A stretch of 58,524 nucleotides of DNA, taken from positions 1 to 58,524 of the forward strand of contig CAKKPE010000113.1 of the NCBI GenBank assembly GCA_919901565.1, written 5' to 3'. The stretch is from a bacterium. Lineage in GTDB: Bacteria > CG2-30-53-67. Shown in pieces: positions 8,486-17,563 of this stretch. The notes below the pieces were generated by a model. That model ran no database searches and was not told the origin of the DNA. It saw only the letters and a list, made by a program, of their open reading frames with translations. Within the stretch, counting starts at the first letter, position 1. Every line of letters starts with the position of its first letter. The translations under genes were made by a program, and so were the position numbers.

Positions 8486-9565
8486 CTATTGAGGTTTAAG
8501 ACCCGGGTGGATCCGGATCTTCTCCAGATCCGCACCCGGGTCTTTCATTTTATGGATGTCACCAGGGTAGAAGGCCCCCTTTTCCGTGATGATGGCGGTA
8601 ATATAACGTGCAGGGGTGACATCAAAGGCCGGATTGGCGACCTTCACACCTTCCGGGGCAATCTGTGTCTTGTTGAATATATGGGTCACCTCTCGAGAAT
8701 CCCTCTCTTCAATCGGGATATGTTCACCTGACGGCATGGACAGGTCAATGGTGGATGTCGGGGCAGCCACATAAAAAGGGATACCATGCTCTTTGGCAAG
8801 CACAGCCACGGAATAGGTCCCGATTTTATTGGCCACATCACCATTGGCAACAGTCCTGTCCGTGCCCACGATCACAAGATCAATCATCCCCTGTTTCATG
8901 AAATGGCCAGCCATGTTGTCGGTGATCAGGGTTACATCAATTCCCTCCTGCATCAGCTCCCAGGCTGTGAGCCTTGCTCCCTGGAGTACCGGCCTGGTTT
9001 CATCTGCAAAGACCCGGATCTTTTTCCCCTGTTCATGGGCGGTGTAGATCACTCCGAGGGCGGTACCGAAACAGGCTGTGGCCAGAGAACCTGCGTTGCA
9101 GTGTGTCAGGATGGTATGGTTGTCATGGATGAACTCTGCTCCATAACGTCCCATGGCGCGGTTGACCGCTATATCCTCTTCTCCTATGCGCACGGATTCA
9201 CGGATCAGGGCCTCTTTGATCTCCCTGACAGAAAGATCCCTGTTCCGCTCTGCAAAGGATTTCATTCTCTGAATGGCCCAGAAGAGATTCACCGCCGTGG
9301 GCCTTGCCGAAGCGATTTCATCACAGACCGGCTCTAATCTTCGAAGAAAATCCCCGGTAGATTCGACCTTGATCTCCTGTGCCCCGAGGGCCACGGCCAT
9401 GGCAGCCGTAACCCCGATGGCCGGCGCTCCCCGGACCACCAGATTCTTAATCGCAGAAACGACTTCACGATAATCAGAATACTCCCGGTAGATGACTTCG
9501 ATTGGCAAAAGCGTCTGATCGATCATCCGGACCTTCATGTCTTTCCATTCTACCGTGGGGATCAT
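8486..9565 (-). CDS. mtnA: S-methyl-5-thioribose-1-phosphate isomerase
   Basis: A 359-residue protein of the MtnA/eIF2B-alpha family. It converts methylthioribose 1-phosphate to methylthioribulose 1-phosphate in the methionine salvage pathway. Characteristic segments are [38 protein letters not shown] with the conserved Cys, [48 protein letters not shown] with the catalytic Asp, and [12 protein letters not shown]. The length matches the bacterial enzyme. Some bacteria use MtnA in a methylthio-alkane or dihydroxyacetone-phosphate shunt instead, and no salvage partner lies nearby to decide. It sits downstream of pheT, separated by a 300-bp repeat region, so cotranscription with the translation operon is doubtful. 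Confidence 0.96.
   Translation of the reverse strand: MIPTVEWKDMKVRMIDQTLLPIEVIYREYSDYREVVSAIKNLVVRGAPAIGVTAAMAVALGAQEIKVESTGDFLRRLEPVCDEIASARPTAVNLFWAIQRMKSFAERNRDLSVREIKEALIRESVRIGEEDIAVNRAMGRYGAEFIHDNHTILTHCNAGSLATACFGTALGVIYTAHEQGKKIRVFADETRPVLQGARLTAWELMQEGIDVTLITDNMAGHFMKQGMIDLVIVGTDRTVANGDVANKIGTYSVAVLAKEHGIPFYVAAPTSTIDLSMPSGEHIPIEERDSREVTHIFNKTQIAPEGVKVANPAFDVTPARYITAIITEKGAFYPGDIHKMKDPGADLEKIRIHPGLKPQ
8498..8544. terminator. Long GC-rich hairpin at convergent gene ends
   Basis: AAGACCCGGGT at 8498 pairs with ACCCGGGTCTT at 8534, and inner bases also pair partly. It overlaps the last codons of mtnA (minus strand) and follows the regulator stop at 8440 on the plus strand, where TTTCATTTT trails the stem. 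It may stop the plus-strand transcript. Confidence 0.45.
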
Positions 9566-9622
9566 ATTATCTATCCTTAGAAGTTATGTGATTTGATATG
9601 CATTTTTACTTTTTTGGATTTC

Positions 9623-9867
9623 TCACATCTACTGGGTAAAAAGGGTTCGAGGATTCCAGGGGTCCAGGGGTCAAGTGAAATACTTAACTGCAAGAAAAAT
9701 CTCCAGAAAAAAAACTGGATCCCAAGATGCCTTAGTATAGTAGCCGTCGAAGACGGCAAGGATATAGAAAAGCGGGACACGCTTAGGAACCTCGGCCCCT
9801 TATGTTTTGAGCACTTCACTTGACCCCTTGACCCCTTGACCCCTTGAACCCTTGAACCCTTGTCTTC
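9623..9867. repeat. GGGGTCAA-type palindromic repeat, copy 1
   Basis: The 303-bp gap between mtnA and pheT holds a dispersed repeat. It begins GGGTAAAAAGGGTTCGAGG, passes through GTCAAGTGAAATACTTAA, and ends in a mirrored run of TTGACCCC and TTGAACCC units. The left GGGGTCAA units and right TTGACCCC units are inverted, so the element could fold into a long hairpin. Related copies lie at 12351-12525 and 46145-46365. No gene is visible. Confidence 0.75.
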
Positions 9868-9868
9868 T

Positions 9869-12274
9869 TTATTCCCTTAACGTTGCATGAAATACTCTAC
9901 ACATCTCTCTCACAATCCGGTCCCGGATCTCGTTGATCTCCAGGTCCGTCAAGGTCCGGTCCTCGGCCTGAAAACGCATGGAGAAGGCAAGGCTTTTTTT
10001 ACCGGCAGGGATAGGCTTCCCACGGTAGAGATCGAAAACAAGGACCTCACGGATCAGTTCGGGTTCAAGACCGCGTATCTGTTTCTCCACCTCGGCCGCA
10101 GAGATCTCTTCCGGAAGGATCAGGGCAATGTCCCTGTCCACAGAAGGAAAACGGGGCACCGCCGCATAGGTGGTCTCTTCCGAGGCATTCTGAAGACAGA
10201 GGTCAAGGTCGATCTCAAAACACTGGACAGGGTCCTGCAGTTCGAATTTTTTTAAGAGACCGGGATGAAATTCACCCATGAAACCAAAACGGGCCTTGCC
10301 GCATTCTATCCACGCACTCTTTCCAGGATGCAGAAAGCGGATCTGATCCTGGGGCACAAAGTTGACATCACGTATTCCTGCTCTTTCAAACAGTTCCTCA
10401 AGGTCCCCTTTAAGATCAAAAAAATCCAGGTTCTTCCGAGTCACATCCCAGCCCACAGGCCTGTCCTTGCCGGCGATCATCCCGGCAAGATAGTTCTTTT
10501 CAAGGGGAAGGCCCGAGTCCCTGGGTTCAAAAACACGTCCGATTTCAAATATCCTGATGTCTGACAGAGACCGTTTCAGGTTGTACTGGAGGGTATGGAT
10601 CAATCCTGGAATCATGGTGGTCCGTAATGCGCTCTGGTCCTCGCTTAGGGGATTGCGTATCCGGATCTGTGAGCGTAAAGGGTCTTCTTTCCCAATACCA
10701 AGGTCGTCGAGATCTTTGGGATTGTGGAAGCTGTAGTGAATGGTCTCATAATATCCCAGGCCGACAAGAATCCTGCTTACACGGTCTCTCCATTTCTGTT
10801 CAAAGGTCATGTCCGCTGACGTCATTATGGATTGGGGAAGCGTGGTTGGAATCCGGTTGTACCCGTAGATTCTTGCGACCTCCTCAATGAGATCGATCTC
10901 ACGGGTAAGATCGGCCCTGAAACTCGGGATCATGACCACGGCCTTGTCTTCGCTTTTTTCCGCAATTTCAAAGCAGAGGGAACTGAATATGCGATTGATC
11001 TCATCAGAAGGCACATCTACGCCGAGCATGGAGCGGACATGGTCCGAATGGACCGGGATCTCCAGGGATGGGCGTTTTGACGGATAGAGATCGATCCGGC
11101 CTTTTGCGATGGTTCCGCCGGCCAGTTCCCGGACCAGGTAAGCCGCCCGGTCTAATGCAGAGATCATCCCCTGGATGTCGGTCCCCCGCTCAAAACGGTG
11201 GGAGGATTCTGAATGGAGTCCAAGCTTTTTGGATGTCCTGCGGATGGAGGTGGGATCGAAACAGGCTGCTTCCAGGAAGATCCGCTGGGTTTCCCCGCTG
11301 ACCTGCGTTCCTTGTCCGCCCATGATGCCGGCAACAGCTACGGGTTTGTCGGCGTCACAAATAGCGAGCATGGAGGGGTCCAGTTTCCTCTCAACGCCAT
11401 CCAGGGTCAGGATTTTCTCCTTGTCTCGTGCCGTTCGAACCACGATCCGGTATCCGCCGAGCAGGCCGAAATCAAAGGCATGCAGTGGGTGCCCCATCTC
11501 TGCAAGGACGTAGTTGGTCACATCGACCACATTGTTGATCGGTCGATATCCTACAGCCCGAAGACGCTGCTGCATCCAGACGGGGGAAGGCCGGACCGTG
11601 ACGTCCATGACCATCCTGCCGGCATAACGCGGGCAGAGGGACGGATCCTGGATCTCAACAGAACTCAATGAGGAAATTCCCTGGCCGGCCTCGCTGACCT
11701 GATGGATCGGCATTTTCAAAGGGGAACCGGTCAGGGCCGAAACCTCCCTGGCCACACCCAGATGGCTCAAGGCATCCGGACGATTCGGCGTAACATTCAA
11801 TTCCAGTATCGTATCCTTCAGCCCCAGGGCTTCGGCCGCCGGTGTCCCGGGAACGGTCCCCTCTTCCAGGATCATCACGCCGGAGGCTTGATCCGATATG
11901 CCCAGCTCTTTTTCTGAACAGATCATTCCGTTCGATTCGACGCCGTATATTTTGGCCTTTCGGATCTCTTTTCCGCCGGGGAGTCTTGAACCCGGCAGGG
12001 CCAGCACGACCTTGTCTCCAACCCGGTGATTCGGGGCGCCGCACACCACATCGAGATGCTCCCTGCCCACATCAACCCTGCAGAGTGTGAGATGATCGGT
12101 TTTAGGGATGAGTTCTCTCGTCAAGATCTGAGCGACGACAAGGTTATCGAACCCTTTGTCGAGAGAGGTCATGGACTCCACTTCCAGCCCCGCCATGGTC
12201 AACCGTTCAGTGATTTCCGAAGGCGAATCATCGAACTCTACAAATTCCCTTAGCCAGTTGTAACTGATCAGCAT
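9869..12274 (-). CDS. pheT: Phenylalanyl-tRNA synthetase beta subunit
   Basis: An 801-residue PheT. It begins MLISYNWLREFVEF, the canonical N-terminus. Next comes a tRNA-binding EMAP/OB fold (about 40-150, containing HLTLCRVDVGREHLDVVCGA). B3/B4 editing follows (LELNVTPNRPDALSHLGVAR, HPLHAFDFGLLGGYRIVVR), then B5 and the catalytic-like core (IEEVARIYGYNRIPTTLPQ). The last part is the FDX-ACB anticodon-binding domain (PRFPSVDRDIALILPEE). With PheS it forms the alpha2-beta2 enzyme charging tRNA-Phe. The ATG at 12274 matches the family N-terminus; a TTG five codons upstream is less likely. Unusually, about 285 bp including a repeat separates it from pheS. Confidence 0.98.
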   Translation of the reverse strand: MLISYNWLREFVEFDDSPSEITERLTMAGLEVESMTSLDKGFDNLVVAQILTRELIPKTDHLTLCRVDVGREHLDVVCGAPNHRVGDKVVLALPGSRLPGGKEIRKAKIYGVESNGMICSEKELGISDQASGVMILEEGTVPGTPAAEALGLKDTILELNVTPNRPDALSHLGVAREVSALTGSPLKMPIHQVSEAGQGISSLSSVEIQDPSLCPRYAGRMVMDVTVRPSPVWMQQRLRAVGYRPINNVVDVTNYVLAEMGHPLHAFDFGLLGGYRIVVRTARDKEKILTLDGVERKLDPSMLAICDADKPVAVAGIMGGQGTQVSGETQRIFLEAACFDPTSIRRTSKKLGLHSESSHRFERGTDIQGMISALDRAAYLVRELAGGTIAKGRIDLYPSKRPSLEIPVHSDHVRSMLGVDVPSDEINRIFSSLCFEIAEKSEDKAVVMIPSFRADLTREIDLIEEVARIYGYNRIPTTLPQSIMTSADMTFEQKWRDRVSRILVGLGYYETIHYSFHNPKDLDDLGIGKEDPLRSQIRIRNPLSEDQSALRTTMIPGLIHTLQYNLKRSLSDIRIFEIGRVFEPRDSGLPLEKNYLAGMIAGKDRPVGWDVTRKNLDFFDLKGDLEELFERAGIRDVNFVPQDQIRFLHPGKSAWIECGKARFGFMGEFHPGLLKKFELQDPVQCFEIDLDLCLQNASEETTYAAVPRFPSVDRDIALILPEEISAAEVEKQIRGLEPELIREVLVFDLYRGKPIPAGKKSLAFSMRFQAEDRTLTDLEINEIRDRIVREMCRVFHATLRE

Positions 12275-12350
12275 CTGTTTATCTTCCAAGTAATTTTAGA
12301 TACGTCGTCACGCAGTCATCAGGACAAAATTGTTAAAAATTCTGGTTTTT

Positions 12351-12525
12351 CTCCCATATAGTGGGTAAAAGGGTTCGAGGATTCCAGGGTCCAAGGGGTC
12401 AAGTGAAATACTTAAATGCAAGCAAAATCTCCAAAGAAAAACCCTGGGACCCTCGGCCCCTTATGTTTTTAGCACTTCACTCGACCCCTCGAATCCTTGA
12501 CCCCTTGACCCCTGATGTTTTCACC
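12351..12525. repeat. GGGGTCAA-type palindromic repeat, copy 2
   Basis: This lies in the 286-bp gap between pheT and pheS. It begins CTCCCATATAGTGGGTAAAA, continues AAGGGTTCGAGG and GTCAAGTGAAATACTTAA, and closes with CACTTCACTCGACCCC and TTGACCCC units. It is closely similar to the copies at 9623 and 46145. It interrupts what is normally a tightly spaced operon junction. Confidence 0.75.
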
Positions 12526-12560
12526 CATGCTTTTGGAGATGATCTTAAATATTAAAATGC

Positions 12561-13598
12561 TCAAAACTGTGATAGAAATCGCAGATCGTTTTCAAAGAAG
12601 AGCCTGATATCGTCGATCCGATACCTGAGCATGGCGATCCGCTCCACACCCATGCCAAAGGCAAAACCGGTGACTTCATGCGGATCGTAGCCGACCATAC
12701 GGAAGACCTCCGGGTCAACCATACCGGCGCCCATAATCTCCAGCCATCCTGTCTGTTTACAGACACGGCACCCCTTGCCTTTGCACATCACACAGGCTAT
12801 ATCCACTTCGGCCGAAGGTTCAGTGAATGGGAAGAAACTGGGCCGGAAACGGATTCCGATGTTCTTGCCGAATATCTGATGGAGAAAGAACCCGAGGACC
12901 CCTTTCAGGTCGCCGAAAGTAACCCGCCGGTCCACCATCAGGCCCTCAACCTGGTGGAACATGGGGGTGTGCGAAATATCGGCATCACAGCGGTAGACCT
13001 TGCCGGGAGCAATAATCCGTATAGGAGGGGGTTGACTTTTCATGGTCCGTATCTGGACCGGAGACGTATGCGTACGAAGAAGGATATCGTCTGTGATATA
13101 AAAGGTATCCTGCATATCCCGCGCAGGGTGGTCCCTGGGGATATTCAGGGCTTCGAAATTATAATAGTCCTCTTCGACCTCAGGCCCTTCGGCGATACGG
13201 AAGCCGAGGCCGATAAAGATCTCCTGAATCCGCTGAAAGGTTTGTGTGATCGGGTGCAACCGGCCGGCATGCCTTCTTCGTCCCGGAAGGGTGATATCAA
13301 CCTTCTCATCCTGAAGGCGCCGCGCCTCTTCGCGAAGCGAGATCTCCTCTGTCCGCTGATCGATCCATTTCTGAAGTTTCGCTTTCAGCTCATTGACCGC
13401 CTTGCCGGCCAAGGGACGGTCATCGGCAGTCAGGTCCTTCATGCCGCTTAACAGAGCGGTCAGGGTCCCTTTCTTGCCAAGCAGACGTACACGGCAGGAG
13501 TCAACTTCGGGAATGGTCGAAGCCGCAGTCACTTCACGCATGCCTTGCTCTTCGATCTTGTCCAGGGCGTCTGACATTTCAGACATGGTCATCGACAT
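12561..13598 (-). CDS. pheS: Phenylalanyl-tRNA synthetase alpha subunit
   Basis: A 345-residue PheS, the catalytic class II subunit. The N-terminal coiled coil covers about 1-90. Motif 1 lies around RLHPITQTFQRIQEIFIGLGF. Motif 2 contains KVYRCDADISHTPMFHQVEG. Motif 3 is GFAFGMGVERIAMLRYRIDD. The segment DIACVMCKGKGCRVCKQTGW adds four cysteines, a zinc-like insertion seen in many bacterial PheS proteins. It charges tRNA-Phe together with PheT. It lies downstream of rplT in the conserved order thrS-infC-rpmI-rplT-pheS-pheT. A fragment of a palindromic repeat sits just upstream of its start. Confidence 0.98.
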   Translation of the reverse strand: MSMTMSEMSDALDKIEEQGMREVTAASTIPEVDSCRVRLLGKKGTLTALLSGMKDLTADDRPLAGKAVNELKAKLQKWIDQRTEEISLREEARRLQDEKVDITLPGRRRHAGRLHPITQTFQRIQEIFIGLGFRIAEGPEVEEDYYNFEALNIPRDHPARDMQDTFYITDDILLRTHTSPVQIRTMKSQPPPIRIIAPGKVYRCDADISHTPMFHQVEGLMVDRRVTFGDLKGVLGFFLHQIFGKNIGIRFRPSFFPFTEPSAEVDIACVMCKGKGCRVCKQTGWLEIMGAGMVDPEVFRMVGYDPHEVTGFAFGMGVERIAMLRYRIDDIRLFFENDLRFLSQF

Positions 13599-13621
13599 CG
13601 GGCCTCACTCGTCTAAGGCGT

Positions 13622-13659
13622 GACGGCAATGTAAAAAGTCCGTCTGCTGCGTTGAGCTT
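13622..13659. repeat. Fragment of the GACGGC palindromic element
   Basis: GACGGCAATGTAAAAAGTCC at 13622 matches the inverted end of the 126-bp element at 33699-33824, and the similarity continues through CGTCTGCTGCGTTGAGCTT. It lies in the short gap between rplT and pheS and appears to be a truncated copy. Confidence 0.7.
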
Positions 13660-13678
13660 TCCGCTAATGAAGAGGATA

Positions 13679-14041
13679 TCAAGCAGATGGCAGGTGGTTC
13701 TTGGCAACCTCGGTGAGACTGGCAAAATCCTGGGGGTTGTTCACTGCCAGTTCCGCCATCATCTTCCGGTTGACCCCGACACTTGCATTCTTAAGTCCCT
13801 GGATCAATCTGCTGTAAGTAATGCCGCTCGCCCTGGCTGCTGCATTAATCCTGGTGATCCAGAGCTGCCGGAAATCCCTCTTCCTGAGCTTTCTCCCGAT
13901 ATAGGCGTTCAGCAACGCCTCGTCAACGGCTTCTATGGCTGTACGGAAAAGATTTTTCCTGGCCCCGTAGAACCCCTTGGCCATCTTTAATATCTTTTTT
14001 CTCCGGTGAAGCCGCTTGTTGCCCCCTTTTACTCTTGACAT
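13679..14041 (-). CDS. rplT: 50S ribosomal protein L20
   Basis: A 120-residue L20, full length. It begins MSRVKGGNKRLHRRKKILKM and contains KGFYGARKNLFRTAIEAVDE and YIGRKLRKRDFRQLWITRIN, standard L20 segments. It binds 23S rRNA early in large-subunit assembly and in E. coli also represses its own operon. It follows rpmI by 56 bp in the usual order. No autoregulatory pseudoknot was identified by eye. Confidence 0.99.
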   Translation of the reverse strand: MSRVKGGNKRLHRRKKILKMAKGFYGARKNLFRTAIEAVDEALLNAYIGRKLRKRDFRQLWITRINAAARASGITYSRLIQGLKNASVGVNRKMMAELAVNNPQDFASLTEVAKNHLPSA

Positions 14042-14097
14042 GGGTCATTCCTCCTTTTTTTCTTCCACCCCGGAAGGGGTCTTTCTTTGTTGACCGA

Positions 14098-14289
14098 TCA
14101 GGGCAGAAGTTTTTTTATACTTTTTAAATTGGCGCTGCTGACGAGTGTCGACTGACGAAGCTTTCGTTTCCTTTTGGTGGTCTTTGAAGTCAGGATATGA
14201 CTTGTATTGGCCTTGCTTCGCTTTATCTTGCCCGTCCCTGTCTTCTTGAAGCGTTTTGACGCCCCTCTATGACTCTTGATCTTTGGCAT
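14098..14289 (-). CDS. rpmI: 50S ribosomal protein L35
   Basis: A 63-residue L35, near the usual 65. It begins [20 protein letters not shown], the conserved N-terminus, and ends in a basic segment with [14 protein letters not shown]. It is a structural protein of the large ribosomal subunit. It lies 13 bp after infC and before rplT, as in most bacteria. Confidence 0.98.
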   Translation of the reverse strand: MPKIKSHRGASKRFKKTGTGKIKRSKANTSHILTSKTTKRKRKLRQSTLVSSANLKSIKKLLP

Positions 14290-14302
14290 ATCGACTCACC
14301 TC

Positions 14303-14860
14303 TTAAGAATTCTGTGTTTTCTTCCGTGAAGCAGCCCCTCCAGGTTTTGGCGCGAGGATCATGATCATGTTCCTTCCTTCCAATCTTGGCGTCTGCTCCA
14401 CCGTGCAGATCTCCAAAAGTTTTTCTGCAAACTCAGAGAGCATCTTTCTCCCTCTCTCGGAATACATCATCTCCCTGCCCCTGAACATGATGGAGATCTT
14501 GGCCTTGTTGCCGTCCTTTAAAAAACGTTCTGCATGGCCCACTTTGAACATCATGTCATGTTCTTCCGTATTCGGCCTGAGCTTGACCTCCTTGACCAGG
14601 ATAACCTGCTGCTTCTTCCTTGCAATGTTGGCCTTCTTGTTCTTCTGGTAAAGAAATTTCCCGTAATCCATGATGCGGCACACGGGAGGTTTGGCTGTAG
14701 GTGAAATCTCCACGAGATCCAGCCCTTTTTCTTCGCAGATCCGCAAGGCTTCCGAGATGGAAAGAACTCCCAGCTGGCTCCCATCGTCGTCTACGACCCG
14801 GACCTCGGGCACCCTGATATCCTGATTCACCCTCTCTTTCTGGTTATCTCTTTTTTTTAT
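14303..14860 (-). CDS. infC: Translation initiation factor IF-3, apparent AUA start
   Basis: A 185-residue IF-3. The N-terminal domain contains NQDIRVPEVRVVDDDGSQLG and VEISPTAKPPVCRIMDYGKF. The C-terminal domain contains VKLRPNTEEHDMMFKVGHAE and ISIMFRGREMMYSERG. IF-3 binds the 30S subunit and polices start codons. No ATG, GTG or TTG begins the frame at a normal place: the first GTG (14830) lies inside the conserved region with only GAGAGG abutting it. A perfect Shine-Dalgarno AGGAGGTGAT lies 7 nt before an in-frame ATA at 14860-14858, giving an N-terminus of (M)KKRDNQKERVNQDIRVPE. E. coli infC uses AUU for autoregulation through IF-3 proofreading; AUA would serve the same purpose here. Confidence 0.95.
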   Translation of the reverse strand: MKKRDNQKERVNQDIRVPEVRVVDDDGSQLGVLSISEALRICEEKGLDLVEISPTAKPPVCRIMDYGKFLYQKNKKANIARKKQQVILVKEVKLRPNTEEHDMMFKVGHAERFLKDGNKAKISIMFRGREMMYSERGRKMLSEFAEKLLEICTVEQTPRLEGRNMIMILAPKPGGAASRKKTQNS

Positions 14861-14873
14861 ACAATCACCTCCT
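14861..14873 (-). promoter_or_regulatory. Shine-Dalgarno that fixes the infC start
   Basis: Minus-strand AGGAGGTGAT exactly complements the 3' end of 16S rRNA and lies 7 nt before the ATA at 14860. It lies in the 22-bp gap after the thrS stop. No conventional start codon is available within its range. Confidence 0.85.
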
Positions 14874-14882
14874 ATGAATAAA

Positions 14883-16709
14883 TTAGCCTATTTTTTGTTT
14901 TTTGATCTTTGTTCCTTGGTCCTTGATTTCCATGGTATCTTCCGGGATGCGCTTCTCTTCAATTTCTTTCAGGATGTCCTGGATCGATGATTCAATGTTT
15001 AGCGTCCCCAGATCTCCCCGATCCCTTGATCGAAGTGATATCTTCAAGGACTCCATCTCCCTGTCACCTACGATGATCATATAGGGAATTTTCTGGATCT
15101 GCGCCTCCCGGATCTTGTAGCCCATTTTCTCATTCCTCGCGTCCAGGTCGGTTCGGATGCCGGCCTTCACGAATTTCTCCTTGACTTCGGCAGCGTAGGA
15201 GAGCTGTTTGTCTGTAATATTAATCACCACGGCCTGTACCGGCGCCAGCCAGACAGGAAACTTTCCTGCAAAATGTTCGATGAGCACGGCCATGAAACGT
15301 TCCAGTGACCCGAGAATAACCCGGTGGAGCATGATCGGCCTGTGTTCGGATCCGTCCTGTCCCGCATAACGGAGCTTGAATCGCTCGGGAAGGGTAAAAT
15401 CGCACTGGATTGTGGCACACTGCCAGCTCCGTCCAAGGGCATCCTTGATCTTCACATCGACCTTGGGACCATAAAATGCACCGTCTCCCTCGTTGATCGT
15501 GTAGGCGAGCCTGTGTTCTTCCAGCGCACTCGTCAGTGCCAGGGTGGCCCGGTCCCAGTCTTCATCGGATCCGATGGATTTTTCAGGCCGGGTGCTGAGC
15601 TCCAGGGTATACTCGAAGCCAAAGACCTTCATGACATCCCGGACGAAATCGATGACCCCGATGATCTCGCCGGTGAGTTGTTCGGGCAGGCAGAAGATAT
15701 GGGCATCGTCCTGGGTGAACCCTCTGACCCTGAGCAGACCATGCAGGACACCGGTCTTCTCATGACGGTGGACCGTCCCGAGTTCAAAGAACCGGAGAGG
15801 GAGGTCGCGGTAACTCCGGGTCTTGGACTGAAAAATCATCATATGGGCGGGGCAGTTCATGGGTTTGATCCCATACTCCTTCCCCTCGATCTCGGTGAAA
15901 TACATGTTTTCCTTGTAATAGTCATAGTGGCCTGAGATCCGCCATACATCGCTCTTCAGAATCTGGGGCCCGATGACCGGCAAATAACCTCTTTTAAGGT
16001 GTTCGGCCTTCTCAAAATCCTCCAGGATCCAGCGGAGCATGGCCCCTTTGGGATGATACAGGATCAGGCCTCCCCCTACGGTCTCGTTGATCTCGAAGAG
16101 ATCGAGTTCCCGGCCCAGTTTCCGATGATCTCTCTTTTTTGCCTCTTCGAGCATTTTCAAGTGGTTCTGAAGCCCTTCTTTGCGTGCAAAAGAAGTCCCA
16201 TAAATCCTTTGCAGCATGGGGTTCCTCTCGTCCCCCCTCCAATAAGCCCCGGCCACATTCAGGAGCTTGAAGTGCTTGAGCATGGAAGTATTGGGAAGAT
16301 GCGGGCCCCGGCAGAGGTCTACGAAATCTCCCTGGGCGTAGAGCGAGACCATGGATTCTTCCATCAGATCCCGGATAAGCTCCACTTTGTACGGTTCATG
16401 CCTTTGCTCAAAAAACACAATGGCCTCATCCGGGCTCATCTCTGTCCTGACTACCGGATAGGCTCTCCGGACGATCTCCTGCATCCGCTCCGTGATCTTG
16501 TCCAGGTCTTCCGGGGTGAAAGGCCTTGCGGTGTCAAAGTCATAATAGAACCCATTTTCAATCGTGGGACCGATCGCTAACCGGGTTTCCGGGAAAAGCT
16601 CTTTGACGGCCTGGGCCATAACATGGGCCGACGTATGCCTCAATATCTCTTCACCTTCCGGAGATTCCAGGAGAATACGGATCTTCTCTTTTTCAGTTGT
16701 ATTTTCCAC
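14883..16709 (-). CDS. thrS: Threonyl-tRNA synthetase lacking the TGS domain
   Basis: A class II synthetase of 608 residues. The N2 editing domain starts at [17 protein letters not shown] and includes [11 protein letters not shown]. The catalytic core includes [29 protein letters not shown] and [11 protein letters not shown]. The anticodon-binding domain contains [12 protein letters not shown]. The usual N-terminal TGS domain (about 60 residues) is absent: the frame closes with TAA two codons before the GTG start. The GTG has no Shine-Dalgarno. An in-frame TTG immediately before RHTSAHV has GGAAGGTG at usable distance and could be the true start. It is the first gene of the thrS-infC-rpmI-rplT-pheS-pheT operon and is preceded by a terminator-like hairpin. 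Confidence 0.95.
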   Translation of the reverse strand: MENTTEKEKIRILLESPEGEEILRHTSAHVMAQAVKELFPETRLAIGPTIENGFYYDFDTARPFTPEDLDKITERMQEIVRRAYPVVRTEMSPDEAIVFFEQRHEPYKVELIRDLMEESMVSLYAQGDFVDLCRGPHLPNTSMLKHFKLLNVAGAYWRGDERNPMLQRIYGTSFARKEGLQNHLKMLEEAKKRDHRKLGRELDLFEINETVGGGLILYHPKGAMLRWILEDFEKAEHLKRGYLPVIGPQILKSDVWRISGHYDYYKENMYFTEIEGKEYGIKPMNCPAHMMIFQSKTRSYRDLPLRFFELGTVHRHEKTGVLHGLLRVRGFTQDDAHIFCLPEQLTGEIIGVIDFVRDVMKVFGFEYTLELSTRPEKSIGSDEDWDRATLALTSALEEHRLAYTINEGDGAFYGPKVDVKIKDALGRSWQCATIQCDFTLPERFKLRYAGQDGSEHRPIMLHRVILGSLERFMAVLIEHFAGKFPVWLAPVQAVVINITDKQLSYAAEVKEKFVKAGIRTDLDARNEKMGYKIREAQIQKIPYMIIVGDREMESLKISLRSRDRGDLGTLNIESSIQDILKEIEEKRIPEDTMEIKDQGTKIKKQKIG

Positions 16710-16715
16710 AGCTTA

Positions 16716-16762
16716 AAATAGAAAAAGGGCATCACATTCCATTAGGATCTGCTGTGATGCCC
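16716..16762 (-). terminator. Intrinsic terminator/attenuator before thrS
   Basis: On the minus strand GGGCATCACA pairs perfectly with TGTGATGCCC around a 16-nt loop, followed by TTTTTCTATTTT. It lies between the tRNA-Val gene and the thrS start, 7 bp before the GTG. It could end the tRNA transcript, attenuate thrS expression, or both. Confidence 0.75.
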
Positions 16763-16812
16763 CAAATTAATAATTATTTCACAAATTTTCCCCGAATCTG
16801 ATCATTTTCTTA

Positions 16813-16889
16813 TGGTAGGCGGTACTGGAGTTGAACCAGCGACCTCCACGATGTCAACGTGGCGCTCTAACCAACTGAGCTAACCGCCT
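16813..16889 (-). tRNA. tRNA-Val (anticodon GAC)
   Basis: A complete 77-nt tRNA on the minus strand. The acceptor stem AGGCGGT pairs with ACCGCCT. The D-arm GCTCAGTTGGTTAGAGC follows, then the anticodon stem CCACG/CGTGG around loop TTGACAT, giving anticodon GAC. The T-arm is GCTGG/CCAGT with loop TTCAACT. Discriminator A and an encoded CCA end follow. It reads GUC/GUU valine codons. Confidence 0.97.
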
Positions 16890-16911
16890 TTACAAGGTCT
16901 TTATCCGGAAT

Positions 16912-16941
16912 AATTTAATTGATTTTACAATATTTTGTCAA
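16912..16941 (-). promoter_or_regulatory. Promoter of tRNA-Val
   Basis: Minus-strand TTGACA (16941-16936) is followed after 17-18 bp by TTAAAT/TAAATT around 16913-16918. The tRNA begins about 24 bp further on, consistent with a processed 5' leader. Confidence 0.6.
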
Positions 16942-17029
16942 GATAAAAATGAGGCAATATCTATCTTACGCCTAACGGCAAGAGGCTGAATACGACCCTT
17001 CTCCATTTGAAAGCATCAAATCCCATGTA

Positions 17030-17214
17030 TTTTACGAACAGGGCCGCTCAGTGGTCCTGTTCGTAAATATGGTAACGTACCGAGAGGGTCGTAAGGCGGT
17101 CTCATCAAGGCACGCGACTGAGGTGTGCCCCCTGTGGCACGCCGCAAGGAGCGAAACGCCGATGAGGCTGCCTTACGGCATTCGAATACCACCGTATTTA
17201 CGAATAGGGCCGCT
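17030..17214. mobile_element. 165-bp palindromic MITE-like element, copy 1, with adjoining remnant
   Basis: The element spans 17050-17214. Its ends are imperfect terminal inverted repeats: left AGTGGTCCTGTTCGTAAATA, right end reverse-complemented AGCGGCCCTATTCGTAAATA. The interior is also imperfectly palindromic (GTAAGGCGGTCTCATC against GATGAGGCTGCCTTAC). A second copy of exactly the same length lies inverted at 43260-43424. At 17031-17048 an extra right-end remnant (TTTACGAACAGGGCCGCT) abuts it and forms a hairpin with the left end. The last base supplies the A of the HU gene's TGA stop codon. No transposase is encoded, so any mobility would need one in trans. Confidence 0.85.
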
Positions 17215-17483
17215 CAGATGGATTCCCGGAGCTCTTTACCTGCTGAGAATTTAGCGACTTTCTTGGCCTTGATCTTGATCGTCTCACCAGTTCTCGGGTT
17301 CCTCCCTTCACGTGCCTTTCTCTTGGCCACTGAAAAGGTCCCGAAGCCCATCAGTGTCACCTTTTCACCCTTTTTAAGGGCTTTGGATATATTCGTGATC
17401 ATGGAATCAAGACTCTTCCCGGCTGAGGTCTTACTGACATTTGCGTCGGAAGCCATGGCCTCAATCAATTCTGCTTTGGTCAT
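17214..17483 (-). CDS. HU-family nucleoid DNA-binding protein
   Basis: An 89-residue HU-type protein beginning MTKAELIEAMASDANVSKTS. It contains GFGTFSVAKRKAREGRNPRT, the beta-arm with the DNA-intercalating proline, and ends AKFSAGKELRESI. It bends and compacts DNA as a dimer. Length and ends match the family, so the palindromic element at its stop codon has not truncated it. It has its own promoter at 17564-17592. A second HU/IHF-type gene lies at 26356-26649. Confidence 0.95.
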   Translation of the reverse strand: MTKAELIEAMASDANVSKTSAGKSLDSMITNISKALKKGEKVTLMGFGTFSVAKRKAREGRNPRTGETIKIKAKKVAKFSAGKELRESI

Positions 17484-17563
17484 CTGTTACCCTCCCCCTT
17501 GAAGTTTAGAGCCCTATATTTTTAAAATGAGAATAATTTACAAGGCAACGGAAAATGGATCTT

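Noticed and set aside
16716-16790. T-box leader controlling thrS
   Set aside because: The terminator hairpin is present, but there is no T-box sequence, specifier loop or sufficient leader length between the tRNA gene and thrS.
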